Assembly (NCBI RefSeq): GCF_036227205.1
Contig: NZ_CP109442.1
Location: forward strand, 3,720,001-3,784,000
From: Amycolatopsis sp. NBC_01480
Lineage (GTDB): Bacteria > Actinomycetota > Actinomycetes > Mycobacteriales > Pseudonocardiaceae
Length of the DNA: 64,000 nucleotides
Direction: 5' to 3'
Shown here: positions 8,219 to 16,776 of the stretch, in pieces
How positions within the stretch are numbered: position 1 is the stretch's first letter
How the letters are laid out: the number at the start of each line of letters is the position of its first letter
Program-made: the position numbers and the translations under genes
Notes under the pieces: generated by a model
Databases searched by the model: none
What the model saw: the letters and a program-made list of their open reading frames with translations, nothing else
What the model was told of the DNA's origin: nothing

Positions 8219-9391
8219 TTGCGCACTCAGGTCGCCGTGATCGGCGCCGGTCCCGCCGGCCTGCTGCTGTCCTACCTCCTGCACCAGGCCGGGGTGGACG
8301 CCGTGGTGCTGGAGGCCCGCGACCGCGAGTACGTGCGGCAGCGGGTGCGCGCGGGGGTGTGCGAGCAGCCGACGGTGGAGCTGCTCACCGAGATCGGGCT
8401 CGGCGACCGGCTGGCACGGGAAGGCCTGCCGCATGAAGGGTTTTCCCTGCGCTTCGACGGCGCCGACCACCGCATCGCGCTGACCGAGCTGACCGGCCGG
8501 GCGATCACGGTGTACGGCCAGCAGGAGATCGTCAAGGACCTCGTGGACGCGCACGAGGAGCGCGGGCTGCCGCTGCACTTCGAGGTTTCCGGCATCGAAA
8601 TGTCCGATGTGGACACCGAGCGGCCGGTGGTGCGCTACCGGGACGCGTCGGGCACGCTGCAAACCCTGGAATGCGACGCGATCGCGGGCTGCGACGGGTT
8701 CCACGGCGTCTCGCGTCCGTCCATTCCGGACGGTGTGCTGGGCGTTTTCGAGCGCGAGTACCCTTTCGCCTGGCTCGGCGTGCTGGCGCAGACGCCGCCC
8801 TCGCACGAGGAGCTGATCTACACCCACCACGAGCGCGGGTTCGCGCTGCACAGCATGCGCTCGCCGGAGATCACCCGGCTGTACCTCCAGGTGGACCCGG
8901 CTGAAGACCTGGCCGCGTGGTCCGACGACCGGATCTGGTCCGAGCTGGCCCAGCGCCTGGCCGTCGACGGCGAGTTCACCCTGCGCGAGGGCCCGATCCT
9001 GGACAAGGGCATCACGCCGATGCGCAGCTTCGTCGCCGAGCCGATGCGCCACGGCCGCCTGTTCCTCGCGGGTGACGCCGCGCATATCGTGCCGCCGACC
9101 GGCGCCAAGGGTATGAACCTCGCGGTGGCCGACGTCCGCGTGCTCTCTCGCGCGCTTATTGCATTGTCCAAAGGAGACGCCTCGCTCGCGGAGTCCTATT
9201 CGGACACTTGCCTGCGCCGCGTGTGGCGGGCCGAGCACTTCTCCTGGTTCATGACCACGATGCTGCACACCGATCCGCACGCGGACCCGTTCGCCCGCCG
9301 GCTCCAGCTTTCGCAGCTGCGCTATACCGCCGCGTCGAGGGCGGCGGCGACCAGCCTGGCCGAGAACTACGTCGGGCTGCCGTTCGCCTGA
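8219..9391 (+). CDS. pobA: 4-hydroxybenzoate 3-monooxygenase
   Basis: PobA hydroxylates 4-hydroxybenzoate to protocatechuate using FAD, NADPH and O2. The 390-aa product starts at TTG 8219, eight nt after a clear GGAGG, which gives the standard MRTQVAVIGAGPAGLLLS N-terminus. The GxGxxG motif, the DG motif (GCDGFHGVSRPSIP), YPFAWLGVLAQTPP, HERGFALHSMRS (substrate-binding Ser and Arg), TRLYLQV with the active-site Tyr, and GDAAHIVPPTGAKGMN are all present. Length matches the family (about 394 aa). It lies 23 bp after the reductase, but PobA itself needs no ferredoxin. No protocatechuate genes are in the window. Confidence 0.95.
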   Translation: MRTQVAVIGAGPAGLLLSYLLHQAGVDAVVLEARDREYVRQRVRAGVCEQPTVELLTEIGLGDRLAREGLPHEGFSLRFDGADHRIALTELTGRAITVYGQQEIVKDLVDAHEERGLPLHFEVSGIEMSDVDTERPVVRYRDASGTLQTLECDAIAGCDGFHGVSRPSIPDGVLGVFEREYPFAWLGVLAQTPPSHEELIYTHHERGFALHSMRSPEITRLYLQVDPAEDLAAWSDDRIWSELAQRLAVDGEFTLREGPILDKGITPMRSFVAEPMRHGRLFLAGDAAHIVPPTGAKGMNLAVADVRVLSRALIALSKGDASLAESYSDTCLRRVWRAEHFSWFMTTMLHTDPHADPFARRLQLSQLRYTAASRAAATSLAENYVGLPFA

Positions 9392-9392
9392 T

Positions 9393-9445
9393 GCAGCGGA
9401 TGACGCTTTCGCCTCGCTGAGTGCAGCGCGAGCGTCATCCGCTGC
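9393..9445. terminator. Long hairpin after pobA
   Basis: Perfect 15-bp arms GCAGCGGATGACGCT and AGCGTCATCCGCTGC are separated by a 23-nt loop that contains a further CGCTG/CAGCG stem. It begins one base after the pobA stop and has no U-tract, as is usual for actinobacterial terminators. Confidence 0.7.
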
Positions 9446-9455
9446 GTCGATTAGC

Positions 9456-9500
9456 GTCAACCCGAGGTTGACGACGTCGGATCGTCAACCTACAGTTGAC
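9456..9500 (+). promoter_or_regulatory. Tandem inverted-repeat operator overlapping a leaderless promoter
   Basis: Two 17-bp inverted repeats of form GTCAAC-N5-GTTGAC lie at 9456-9472 and 9484-9500. They enclose a good promoter: TTGACG (9468-9473), a 17-nt spacer and TACAGT (9491-9496). The start codon follows seven nt after the -10, so the mRNA is predicted to be leaderless. The same arrangement occurs before the gene at 28274, which suggests autoregulation by the HTH of these proteins. Confidence 0.8.
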
Positions 9501-9503
9501 GGC

Positions 9504-10235
9504 ATGACCTACCCAGTGAAGCTCGACGACCTGATCTCCGCCATCAAGTCCAACCAGGACCACGACGCGCTCGGCCAGCTGTCCGACGCGGTTTACCTCG
9601 GCGAGCACCTCGGTGAGCTCGCCGATCACCTGATCGGCCACTTCGTCGACCAGGCCCGCCGGTCCGGCGCCTCCTGGACCGAAATCGGCGCCAGCATGGG
9701 CGTTTCCAAACAGGCGGTGCAGAAACGGTTCGTGCCGAAGATCGACCCCGGCGGCGATTCCGGGGGAGTGATCCAACGGCTCTACGGCCGCTACACCGTC
9801 CGCGCCCGGCACGTGGTCGTCGAAGCGAAGGACGCGGCGATCAAGGCCAAGAGCCCCGGCATCGACACCACGCACCTGGTGCTCGGCCTGCTTTCCGAGC
9901 CGGCCGCGCTGGCGGCGGGGGTGATCGTGTTCCAGGGCGTCTCGCTCGACGCCGTTCGCGAGGCGGCCGAGGCCCGGCTGCCCGAGCCGGTGGACGACGT
10001 GCCGGACCCGATGCCGTTCACCGCGGCGGCGAAGAAGACGCTGGAGCTGACCCTGCGGGAAGGCCTTCGCCTCGGCCACAACTACATCGGCACCGAGCAC
10101 CTTTTGCTGGCCCTGCTGGAACAAGGCGAGGGCGCGGGGTACGAGGTGCTCACCGGGCTGGGCATCACGAAGGAGCCGGCGGAGACGAAGATCAAGGAGG
10201 CGCTGGCGGAGATCCTGGCCGCCCGGGCGCAGTAA
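9504..10235 (+). CDS. HTH - Clp_N fusion protein (ClpA/C N-domain-like)
   Basis: The 243-aa protein joins an N-terminal helix-turn-helix (residues about 50-78, ASWTEIGASMGVSKQAVQKRF) to double Clp N-terminal repeats (about 90-240), recognisable from HVVVEAKDAAIKAKSPGIDTTHLVLGLL and KKTLELTLREGLRLGHNYIGTEHLLLALL. There is no AAA+ ATPase domain. Clp N-domains recognise substrates or adaptors, so this may be a DNA-binding protein whose activity responds to proteolytic stress. It is paralogous to the two-gene locus at 28274-29025, where HTH and Clp_N are separate. ATG 9504 is chosen because it lies seven nt after the -10 box and the upstream in-frame ATG would sit inside the promoter. Confidence 0.85.
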   Translation: MTYPVKLDDLISAIKSNQDHDALGQLSDAVYLGEHLGELADHLIGHFVDQARRSGASWTEIGASMGVSKQAVQKRFVPKIDPGGDSGGVIQRLYGRYTVRARHVVVEAKDAAIKAKSPGIDTTHLVLGLLSEPAALAAGVIVFQGVSLDAVREAAEARLPEPVDDVPDPMPFTAAAKKTLELTLREGLRLGHNYIGTEHLLLALLEQGEGAGYEVLTGLGITKEPAETKIKEALAEILAARAQ

Positions 10236-10237
10236 AC

Positions 10238-10283
10238 CTCGTGAGTGGCTATGCCGGTTAGAACCGGCATAGCCACTCACGAG
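10238..10283. repeat. 46-bp palindromic element, family A copy 1 (perfect)
   Basis: Perfect palindrome with 22-bp arms and a 2-nt centre: outer CTCGTGAGTG/CACTCACGAG, inner GCTATGCC/GGCATAGC, core GGTT-AG-AACC. It lies between two convergent genes, so it probably acts as a bidirectional terminator. Other copies are at 28174, 56553 and 63867. Confidence 0.9.
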
Positions 10284-10289
10284 TCTTGG

Positions 10290-11729
10290 TCAGGACGGGG
10301 ATTCGGTCCGGTCCTCGGTGGCCCAGGCCGTGTGGAACGAGCCTTCGCGGTCCACCCGGCGGTAGGTGTGCGCGCCGAAGTAGTCGCGCTGCCCCTGGAC
10401 GAGCGCGGCCGGCAGGCGGTCCGCACGCAGGCCGTCGTAGTAGGCCAGCGCGGTGGAGAAGCCCGGCGTCGGGATGCCGAGCTGGACGGCGGTGGAGATG
10501 ACCGAGCGCCAGGAGTCCTGGGCGTCCTCGACGGCCTTGCGGAAGCCGCCGGAGGTGAGCAGGGTCGGCAGGCCCGGCTCGTCGGCGTAGGCCGCGGTGA
10601 TGTCGTTGAGGAACTTGGCCCGGATGATGCAGCCGCCGCGCCAGATGGAGGCGACGCGGCCGAGGTCGATGTCCCAGCCGTACTCGCTCGCGCCGGCCTG
10701 GATCTGGTTGAAGCCCTGGGCGTACGCGACCACCTTGGACGCGTACAGCGCCTGCTCGACGTCGTCCGCGAAGGTCTCCAGCGCGGCACCGGTGAGCGGC
10801 GCGCGCGAAGGCCCGCCGAGACCGTGCGCCGCCGAGCGCAGCGGCTTCGAGCCCGAGAGCGAGCGGGCGAACACGGCTTCGGCGATCCCGCTGATCGGCA
10901 CGCCGAGGTCGAGTCCGATCTGGACGGTCCAGCGGCCGGTGCCCTTCTGCTCGGCGGCGTCCTCGACGATGTCGACGAACGGCTTGCCGGTGGCCGCGTC
11001 CACGTGCTTGAGCACGTCGGCGGTGATCTCGATCAGATACGAGTCGAGGCGGCCGGTGTTCCAGGTCTGGAACACGTCGGCGATCTCGGCCGGCGCGTAG
11101 CCCGCGGCGCCGCGCAGCAGGTCGAACGACTCGGCGATCAGCTGCATGTCGGCGTACTCGATGCCGTTGTGCACCATCTTCACGAAGTGGCCCGCGCCGT
11201 CCGCGCCGATGTGCGTGCAGCAGGGCTCGCCGTCGACCTTCGCCGAGATGTCCTCGAACAGCGGGCCGAGCGACTCGTACGACTCCTTGGAGCCGCCGGG
11301 CATGATGCTCGGGCCGTTGAGCGCGCCCTCCTCGCCGCCGGAGACGCCGGTGCCGACGAAGTGCAGCCCGCGCTCACGAAGCGCCTTCTCACGACGGCGG
11401 GTGTCCGCGAAGTGCGCGTTGCCGGCGTCGACGATCACGTCGCCCCGCTCCAGCAGCGGCGCGAACTCCTCGATGACGGCGTCGGTCGGCCCGCCCGCCT
11501 TGACCATGATCACGATCTGCCGCGGCCGTTCGAGCGCGTCGACGAACTCCTGCGCGGAGTACGCCGGGATGAAGTCGCCCTCGTCGCCGAACTGCTCGAC
11601 GAGGGAGCGGGTGCGCTCCTCGGAGCGGTTGTGCAGGGCGACGGTGTGCCCGTGCCGGGCGAGGTTCCTGGCCAGGTTGCGGCCCATGACCGCCAGGCCG
11701 GTGACCCCGATGCTCGCCTTCTTGCTCAT
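10290..11729 (-). CDS. gnd: 6-phosphogluconate dehydrogenase, decarboxylating
   Basis: Converts 6-phosphogluconate to ribulose 5-phosphate and CO2 with NADP+ in the oxidative pentose phosphate pathway. At 479 aa it matches the long (gram-negative/NADP) class. The Rossmann motif GVTGLAVMGRNLARNLARHG lies at residues 8-27, with VHNR-like ALHNRSEERTR specifying NADP. The catalytic region FVGTGVSGGEEGALNGPSIM and KMVHNGIEYADMQ supplies the Lys and Glu, and the C-terminal substrate loop HTYRRVDREGSFHTAW is intact. It is transcribed toward the HTH-Clp_N gene across palindrome A1, so it terminates there. Confidence 0.97.
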   Translation of the reverse strand: MSKKASIGVTGLAVMGRNLARNLARHGHTVALHNRSEERTRSLVEQFGDEGDFIPAYSAQEFVDALERPRQIVIMVKAGGPTDAVIEEFAPLLERGDVIVDAGNAHFADTRRREKALRERGLHFVGTGVSGGEEGALNGPSIMPGGSKESYESLGPLFEDISAKVDGEPCCTHIGADGAGHFVKMVHNGIEYADMQLIAESFDLLRGAAGYAPAEIADVFQTWNTGRLDSYLIEITADVLKHVDAATGKPFVDIVEDAAEQKGTGRWTVQIGLDLGVPISGIAEAVFARSLSGSKPLRSAAHGLGGPSRAPLTGAALETFADDVEQALYASKVVAYAQGFNQIQAGASEYGWDIDLGRVASIWRGGCIIRAKFLNDITAAYADEPGLPTLLTSGGFRKAVEDAQDSWRSVISTAVQLGIPTPGFSTALAYYDGLRADRLPAALVQGQRDYFGAHTYRRVDREGSFHTAWATEDRTESPS

Positions 11730-11835
11730 CCGAACCCTTTCCGAAGTCTCTGCCGGAGTCCGACACTAGTCCGCGCGCCCGCCCGTGACGTCCGAGAGAA
11801 CACTCACGGGGCAGGCGGGAATGAACCGGGCCGCT

Positions 11836-12753
11836 TCAGGAGAAGCAGCGGATCGGCGCCCCGTTGTAGGCGATCATGTCGGTGATGGCCGCGACCAGGT
11901 CGATCGGCGCGCCCCACTCGGCGCCGTCCAGCTCGGCGTACGCGCGGTGGAGGTTGCCGGCCAGCCGCTCCTGCTCGGACATCTCCGCGAACGCGCCGAG
12001 GTCCGTCTCCTTCGCCAGCTCCAGCGGCGACCGCCCGGCCGCCTTGCCCCGCGATGCCGTGTCCTGCACGAAAGCCAGGTACGCGTCGACGGTGTCGATC
12101 ACCTCCGGCCCGCACGCCGGCCCGTGCCCGGGCAGGATCACGGCCGGCTCCAGCTCGCGGATCACGTCCAGCGCGGCGCGCCAGCCCGCGACCGAGCCCA
12201 TCAGCGCGAACGGGCTGCCGCCGTTGAAGATCAGGTCGCCGGTGTAGAGCACGCGCTGCTCGGGCAGCCAGGCGAGCACGTCGTTGGTGGTGTGCGCGGC
12301 GTGGCCGGGGTGGATCAGGTCAACGCGGGTCTCGCCCGCGTACACGGTCAGCCGGTCTTCGAAGACGACATCCGGCACGCGCAGCTCGAGGTGGCCCCAG
12401 TCGTTGCCGGGGAAGATGCCTTCGTACAGCTGGATGCCCTCGGCGAGCATCACCTCGCGCGTCTTGCGCTGGCCGACGATGGTGGCGCCCTCGACGAGGT
12501 AGTTGCCGTTGGTGTGGTCGCCGTGGTGGTGGGTGTTGACCAGGGTCGTGACCGGGCCGGTCGCGGCCGCGACGGTCTCCAGCATCGCGCGCGTGCGCCG
12601 TTCGGTGGAGCAGGTGTCGATGAGGACGGTGTGGCCGCCCGCGTCGAGGAAGCCGCAGTTGTTGATGAACCACGAGCCGTCGGGCTGCACGTACCCGAAG
12701 GCGCCATCGGCCAGGCGTTCGACGCCGGCCGCGGCGGGGGAGCGATCGATCAT
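11836..12753 (-). CDS. MBL-fold metallo-hydrolase
   Basis: The 305-aa protein has the metallo-beta-lactamase fold. The metal motif THHHGDHTNGNYLVEGA lies at residues about 94-110, with further ligands in HPGHAAHTTNDVLAWLP, YTGDLIFNGGSP and ILPGHGPACG. It resembles the cyclase/quinoprotein-relay group of MBL hydrolases rather than a true beta-lactamase, since there is no signal peptide. Substrate unknown. It lies about 105 bp upstream of gnd on the same strand and divergently from the XRE regulator at 13000, with about 246 bp between them containing a tandem AAGTGACAAC repeat (12821-12840). Confidence 0.85.
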   Translation of the reverse strand: MIDRSPAAAGVERLADGAFGYVQPDGSWFINNCGFLDAGGHTVLIDTCSTERRTRAMLETVAAATGPVTTLVNTHHHGDHTNGNYLVEGATIVGQRKTREVMLAEGIQLYEGIFPGNDWGHLELRVPDVVFEDRLTVYAGETRVDLIHPGHAAHTTNDVLAWLPEQRVLYTGDLIFNGGSPFALMGSVAGWRAALDVIRELEPAVILPGHGPACGPEVIDTVDAYLAFVQDTASRGKAAGRSPLELAKETDLGAFAEMSEQERLAGNLHRAYAELDGAEWGAPIDLVAAITDMIAYNGAPIRCFS

Positions 12754-12999
12754 GCGGTCGACTATGCCCTATTCGGAGCAACGGCCGGGCCCGGAATGCC
12801 GCTTATCGGCTGGTCCGGCCGAGTGACAACAAGTGACAACCGGGGTGACTGGCGTTTCGCGTCATTTCCTGGAACGCTGCGCAGTGTCATCATCGAACCC
12901 CGTTGGGTCAAGCACTAGCCTGGGTGGTTCGAACGTTCGCGCGCCGGTGGGGCTTCAGGGCAGCTGCCGGCGATTTAGTGGTCCGGGAGAGCAAGGCTG

Positions 13000-13854
13000 A
13001 TGGCGAGCACCGTCACCTCGCGCCGGAAGCAGCTCGGCAACGAGCTCCGGCATGCCCGCAACGCCGCGCGGATGACACAACAGCAAGTCGCCGAGGTTCT
13101 CGGCTGCACCCAGGGCAAGGTCAACAAGATCGAGTCCGGTGCCGTCGGAGTCAAGCTCGGGGATGTGCGCTCCATGCTGAACGCGTTCGGGATCAACGGC
13201 GAAGAGGCCGACACCCTGATGAACCTGGCGCGGGCCGCCGCCGGGCAGCGCGGCCACTGGTCGGGCTACCGGTCCGTGGTGCCGCACTGGTTCCGCACCT
13301 TCACGGACCTGGAGCCCGCGGCCGCGGAGATCCTCACCTGGCACGGCGAGCGCGTCCCGGGGCCGTTGCAGTCCGAGCACTACATGCTCAAGCAGTTCAC
13401 CGAGGCGGGCGCCACGGACGTCACGGCGCTGGTGCGCAACCGGCTCGACCGCAAGGCCGTTTTCGAGCAGCAGCAACCGCCGTACTACCGGTTCATCATC
13501 AGCGAGGGCGCCCTGCGGCGAGCCCCCGGCGGGTTCGCCCCGGCGGTGATGCTGGACCAGGTGGAGCACCTGCTCGCCCTCGACCGGCACCCGCGCGTGT
13601 ACGTGCACGTGCTCCCCTTCGGCGCCCGGCTCGCCGCCGTGCCCAACGACTTCACGATCATGCGCTTCCCGGACCGCACCAGGGATTTCGTCTACATCGA
13701 ACACTCGGCCGGCGGCCTGTACCTCGACGACGTCAAGGACTTCAACATCTTCGTCGACTCCTGGGACCGGTTGCGCGGGGCCGCGCTGGAACGACAGGAG
13801 ACTCGGCAGTTTCTCAAGGAGCTGGCTGAGGGGTATAGGGCACAGATGCAGTGA
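13000..13854 (+). CDS. XRE-family regulator with DUF5753 domain
   Basis: The 284-aa protein has an N-terminal Cro/C1 helix-turn-helix (residues 10-65, with MTQQQVAEVLGCTQGKVNKIE) and a DUF5753 domain (about 90-275, with WHGERVPGPLQSEHYM and YVHVLPFG). This is the actinomycete BldB/AbaA-orfA-type regulator class that usually pairs with a small DUF397 protein; a DUF397 gene is found about 2 kb downstream at 15809 rather than adjacent. ATG 13000 follows GGGAGAG. Such pairs influence development and secondary metabolism in streptomycetes; the role here is inferred. Confidence 0.9.
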   Translation: MASTVTSRRKQLGNELRHARNAARMTQQQVAEVLGCTQGKVNKIESGAVGVKLGDVRSMLNAFGINGEEADTLMNLARAAAGQRGHWSGYRSVVPHWFRTFTDLEPAAAEILTWHGERVPGPLQSEHYMLKQFTEAGATDVTALVRNRLDRKAVFEQQQPPYYRFIISEGALRRAPGGFAPAVMLDQVEHLLALDRHPRVYVHVLPFGARLAAVPNDFTIMRFPDRTRDFVYIEHSAGGLYLDDVKDFNIFVDSWDRLRGAALERQETRQFLKELAEGYRAQMQ

Positions 13855-14110
13855 CTCGCTGTGCCCGGTCTTGGTGCGGCTGCTTTCGGGGGCGATTTTC
13901 CTTGGGGTACAAAGCATTCCACGCACAGGTGGTCCGACTGCGGGCCGAAGCCGGCCGCCGGTGAAGGTGAAGAGGAAGCGCATTCACGGCAAGGTAGTGG
14001 GTGGCGGAGTGACGTCCGGCACGGTTTTGCGCGCCCCGGATGTCACCCATACGGGGGGCGGTCGGCAGACTGGACCCCACACGCGCCCCGGGTGAAAGGG
14101 AGAACAGCTG

Positions 14111-14968
14111 ATGACGCAGGTACCGGACCCCGCCGATCCACAGGCCCCGGAAGGCGTTGACCTCGAACGGCCCAACGCGGCGCGGATCTACGACTGGTTC
14201 CTCGGCGGCACGGCGAACTGGGCGATCGACCGCGAGTTCGGCGAGCGGGCCGTCAAGACGTTCCCGACGATCAAGAGCATCGCGCAGCTCGGCCGGCAGT
14301 TCCTCGGGCGCGGCGTGGAGTACATGGCGCGCCAGGGCATCGACCAGTTCCTCGACCTCGGCTCGGGCGTGCCGACGGTCGGCAACGTGCACGAGATCGC
14401 CGTGTCGGTGAACCCCGACGCGCGCTGCGTGTACGTCGACAACGAGCCCGTCGCGGTCGCGCACTCGCAGATCCTGCTGGAGCGTGAGGGCGTCGCCGAC
14501 CGGCACGCGGTGCTGCACGGCGACCTGCGTCAGCCTGGCGACATCTGGCCGCGGGCGCTCGACACCGGCGTGCTCGACCCGAAACGGCCGATCGGGCTGA
14601 TCATGTGCGGCGTGCTGTACTTCGTCGGGCCGGACGAGGACGCGCCCGGCATCGTGCGCAAGTACCTGTCACTGCTGCCGTCCGGGTCGTACTTCCTGGC
14701 TTCGCACCTGACGAACGACGGCGTCAAGGCGCCCGACGGGGAGAGCCGCGACGAGATCCAGGAGCAGTACAAGCAGTCCAGCACGCCGTTCTACCACCGC
14801 ACCCGCGAGGAGTTCGCGGAGTTCTTCGAAGGGCTGGAGCTGGTCAAGCCCGGCATCACCTGGATTCCGGAGTGGCACCCGGACGAAGCCGCGGAGAGGC
14901 TGGTCAACCGGATCGCTGAGGACCCGTCGTTCAGCGGCGGCCTCGGCGCGATGGGCCGCAAGCCCTAG
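14111..14968 (+). CDS. SAM-dependent methyltransferase (DUF574/SAM_MT family)
   Basis: The 285-aa protein belongs to the actinobacterial S-adenosylmethionine methyltransferase family formerly called DUF574. It shows the hallmark N-terminus PNAARIYDWFLGGTANWAIDRE, the SAM-binding motif FLDLGSGVPTVGNVHEIA (residues about 80-97), the acidic VYVDNEPVAVAH, and IMCGVLYFVGPDEDAP. The acceptor substrate of this family is not established. AAAGGGAG precedes the ATG. These genes commonly lie close to XRE/DUF397 pairs in actinomycetes, as here. Confidence 0.9.
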   Translation: MTQVPDPADPQAPEGVDLERPNAARIYDWFLGGTANWAIDREFGERAVKTFPTIKSIAQLGRQFLGRGVEYMARQGIDQFLDLGSGVPTVGNVHEIAVSVNPDARCVYVDNEPVAVAHSQILLEREGVADRHAVLHGDLRQPGDIWPRALDTGVLDPKRPIGLIMCGVLYFVGPDEDAPGIVRKYLSLLPSGSYFLASHLTNDGVKAPDGESRDEIQEQYKQSSTPFYHRTREEFAEFFEGLELVKPGITWIPEWHPDEAAERLVNRIAEDPSFSGGLGAMGRKP

Positions 14969-14972
14969 ACAG

Positions 14973-15007
14973 CAACGCGCCCCGGGTCACTGGCCCGGGG
15001 CGCGTTG
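14973..15007. terminator. Strong bidirectional terminator hairpin
   Basis: A perfect 14-bp GC-rich stem (CAACGCGCCCCGGG with its complement) closes a 7-nt loop between the convergent genes ending at 14968 and 15030. Confidence 0.85.
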
Positions 15008-15029
15008 TGTGGTGGGAGCGGTGGATCAG

Positions 15030-15284
15030 TCAGACCCTGGACGAGCCAAGGCCGTGCAGCAGCGGGGTCAGGTCGACCCTCGCTTCGAGCGGTCGCGTCG
15101 CGCGGACCAGGTCCGGCTGGCGCGGCGTGGGGAGGTCGACGTCGGTGTCCCATCGCATGGGCGTGCGCAGCGGCGCCTGGATCAGGCTGCGACCGAAGCG
15201 GCTGCGCAGTTCGTGACCGATCCCACGCCGGACGCGAGTGTGTTCGTCCTCACGGCGAAAGAGCGTGGTGAGCCGGACGGCCAT
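15030..15284 (-). CDS. Small basic hypothetical protein
   Basis: No family recognised. This 84-aa Arg-rich protein (MAVRLTTLFRREDEHTRVRRGI) starts 4 bp after the stop of the small gene at 15289 and reads the same way, so the two look like one operon. It contains no cysteines or membrane segments. Support is position, direction and the tight spacing; it sits inside a cluster with an XRE regulator, methyltransferase and DUF397 protein. Confidence 0.5.
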   Translation of the reverse strand: MAVRLTTLFRREDEHTRVRRGIGHELRSRFGRSLIQAPLRTPMRWDTDVDLPTPRQPDLVRATRPLEARVDLTPLLHGLGSSRV

Positions 15285-15288
15285 GGGA

Positions 15289-15558
15289 TCACACCCCCAG
15301 TTCGGGTAGCAGCGGGTACCGGGGCTGGTCAGCTCCGGTCAGACCGAGGCAGCGCTCGCACGGCATACCCGTGCCCGGCACCACCCACTCCACGTCGGCG
15401 AGGGGAAGCTTCTCCCCGCACCGGGCGAGCACCCGGTCGCCGGACCTGCCGGCGTCCACCTCGAAGACATGCGCGACGCGGCGGGCCTCGCCCGTGGTCC
15501 CGGGCGCGAGCCGGCCGGTCACCAGCAGTTTCGCTGTCATGTCGTCTTGGATGAGCAC
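15289..15558 (-). CDS. Small hypothetical protein with a CxxC pair
   Basis: An 89-aa protein, GTG 15558 chosen because GAGAGGG lies just upstream; an internal ATG at 15540 is the alternative. It reads VLIQDDMTAKLLVTGRL and carries GMPCERCLGL near the C-terminus, possibly half of a zinc site, with a further Cys at RCGEK. The adjacent 84-aa gene follows after 4 bp. Divergent from the DUF397 gene at 15809 across about 250 bp of relatively AT-rich sequence. Function unknown. Confidence 0.55.
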   Translation of the reverse strand: MLIQDDMTAKLLVTGRLAPGTTGEARRVAHVFEVDAGRSGDRVLARCGEKLPLADVEWVVPGTGMPCERCLGLTGADQPRYPLLPELGV

Positions 15559-15808
15559 GCTTTCCCTCTCCCGAGGTCCGCGAGTGGCCGGGGCGGCTGA
15601 GCGGGTTGGGCCGAATGCAGCAAGCCATTCACCCACCATCAGCGCCCCGATCGGTACGATTAATCCTACTCCTGGAATAATCTTCATGTCGAGATCGGGC
15701 CGAGTTGATCACCCGCTTGGCCCTGCGGTTTGCTCCGTAGTGACAGAAAGAAGCCGGGGACGTGCGCCGCGACCGCACGCCGTGGCCGAAGACTCGGAGG
15801 TACGACCC

Positions 15809-16069
15809 ATGGCGGATTATCCGTCGTCCCCGGATTACGACCCGAACGCCGTCAAATCGCTGTTCGAGGACGCCGCCTGGGGGAAGTCGTTCGCCAGCGA
15901 GCCCAACGGCGGCAACTGCGTGGAGGTCAACCTGGGCCGGGAAGGCCTGGTGGGCGTCCGTGACACCAAGCTCGCGCAGAGCCCGGTGCTGGTCTTCGAC
16001 GCCGGCGAGTGGGCGGCGTTCCTGGTGGCGGTCAAGGCGGGGCAGTTCGACCTGCCGCCCAGCACCTGA
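15809..16069 (+). CDS. DUF397 domain protein
   Basis: An 86-aa DUF397 protein: the core FEDAAWGKSFASEPNGGNCVEV, VGVRDTK and the terminal SPVLVFDAGEWAAFLVAVKAGQF are all typical. The start ATG at 15809 lies nine nt after CGGAGG. DUF397 proteins act with XRE-DUF5753 regulators, apparently as antagonists or partners; the likely partner is the gene at 13000. The pair is split here by a methyltransferase and two small minus-strand genes. Confidence 0.9.
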   Translation: MADYPSSPDYDPNAVKSLFEDAAWGKSFASEPNGGNCVEVNLGREGLVGVRDTKLAQSPVLVFDAGEWAAFLVAVKAGQFDLPPST

Positions 16070-16153
16070 ATTCGGCCACGCCGTGGGAAGTTCACCAAAT
16101 GTCACCCGATGGGGTGAGTCTGAGTGACCCACCGTGGCGAGTCTGGAGCTGAC

Positions 16154-16206
16154 GCCGTTAAGGCCTCCTTACCCGCGTCGGACGCGGGTAAGGAGGCCTT
16201 AACGGC
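16154..16206. repeat. 53-bp palindromic element, family B copy 1 (perfect)
   Basis: Two perfect 26-bp arms around a single G, outer GCCGTTAAGGCCTCCTTACC then CGCGTC. It sits between the convergent genes ending at 16069 and 16225. Family members at 44372 and 51693 also lie in convergent junctions, consistent with bidirectional termination. Confidence 0.9.
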
Positions 16207-16224
16207 TTGGCAGGTGGGGGCGGG

Positions 16225-16776
16225 TCAGGCGGCGGCAGCCGGAATCCCGCCACCGCGCAGCCGCGACCGGGTGCGCCGCCAGGCGAGCACCACCAGCACC
16301 GCCAGCACGATCAGCGGCAGGGTGCTGATCGCCCAGCTCAGCCCCATCGGCGGCCCCGGCTGGGGCAGCACGGTCAGGTTCTTCAGGTCCCCGGTGCCCG
16401 GGCCCTGGGGTCCGTTGACCGCGAACCGGAACGTCCACGCGCCCTCGGCCGGCAGCGACCGGATGTCCAGCCCCCACACGTCGCGTTTACGGGGGTGCCG
16501 GGCCAGCGGCTGGGGCCGGGTGAAGTGGTTGGATTCCGGGTTGTACATGGACAGCGTGCCGGTTTTGGTGCCGATGCCGCCGTCCGGGATGAAGGTGAAG
16601 TCCAGCGACTGCATCGCACGCACCGGCCAGGTCGAGAAGCCGATGGTCAGCCCGTACGGCCCGGCCTGCACCCGCTCGGTGTGGACGATGTTGACGGGTT
16701 CGTAGGCGTTCGCGGGCGCGGCGGAGAGGAACAGCAGTCCCACCACGGCGCACAACGCCAGCAAGGTCTTACGCAT
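16225..16776 (-). CDS. Secreted, C-terminally anchored envelope protein
   Basis: A 183-aa protein with a clear Sec signal peptide (MRKTLLALCAVVGLLFLSAAPANA, cleavage near residue 24), an extracellular beta-rich domain, and a C-terminal transmembrane helix (about 150-168) followed by a basic tail. ATG 16776 follows GAAGGGGAA and overlaps the stop of the upstream membrane-protein gene, so it is the last gene of a four-gene operon. No family named with confidence. Context (YtkA-like and His-rich partners) suggests a role in a membrane complex, possibly in metal handling. Confidence 0.75.
   Translation of the reverse strand: MRKTLLALCAVVGLLFLSAAPANAYEPVNIVHTERVQAGPYGLTIGFSTWPVRAMQSLDFTFIPDGGIGTKTGTLSMYNPESNHFTRPQPLARHPRKRDVWGLDIRSLPAEGAWTFRFAVNGPQGPGTGDLKNLTVLPQPGPPMGLSWAISTLPLIVLAVLVVLAWRRTRSRLRGGGIPAAAA

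Noticed and set aside
13871..14095. 74-codon frame between the XRE and methyltransferase genes
   Set aside because: No ribosome site, basic shadow-like composition and no motif; treated as intergenic.
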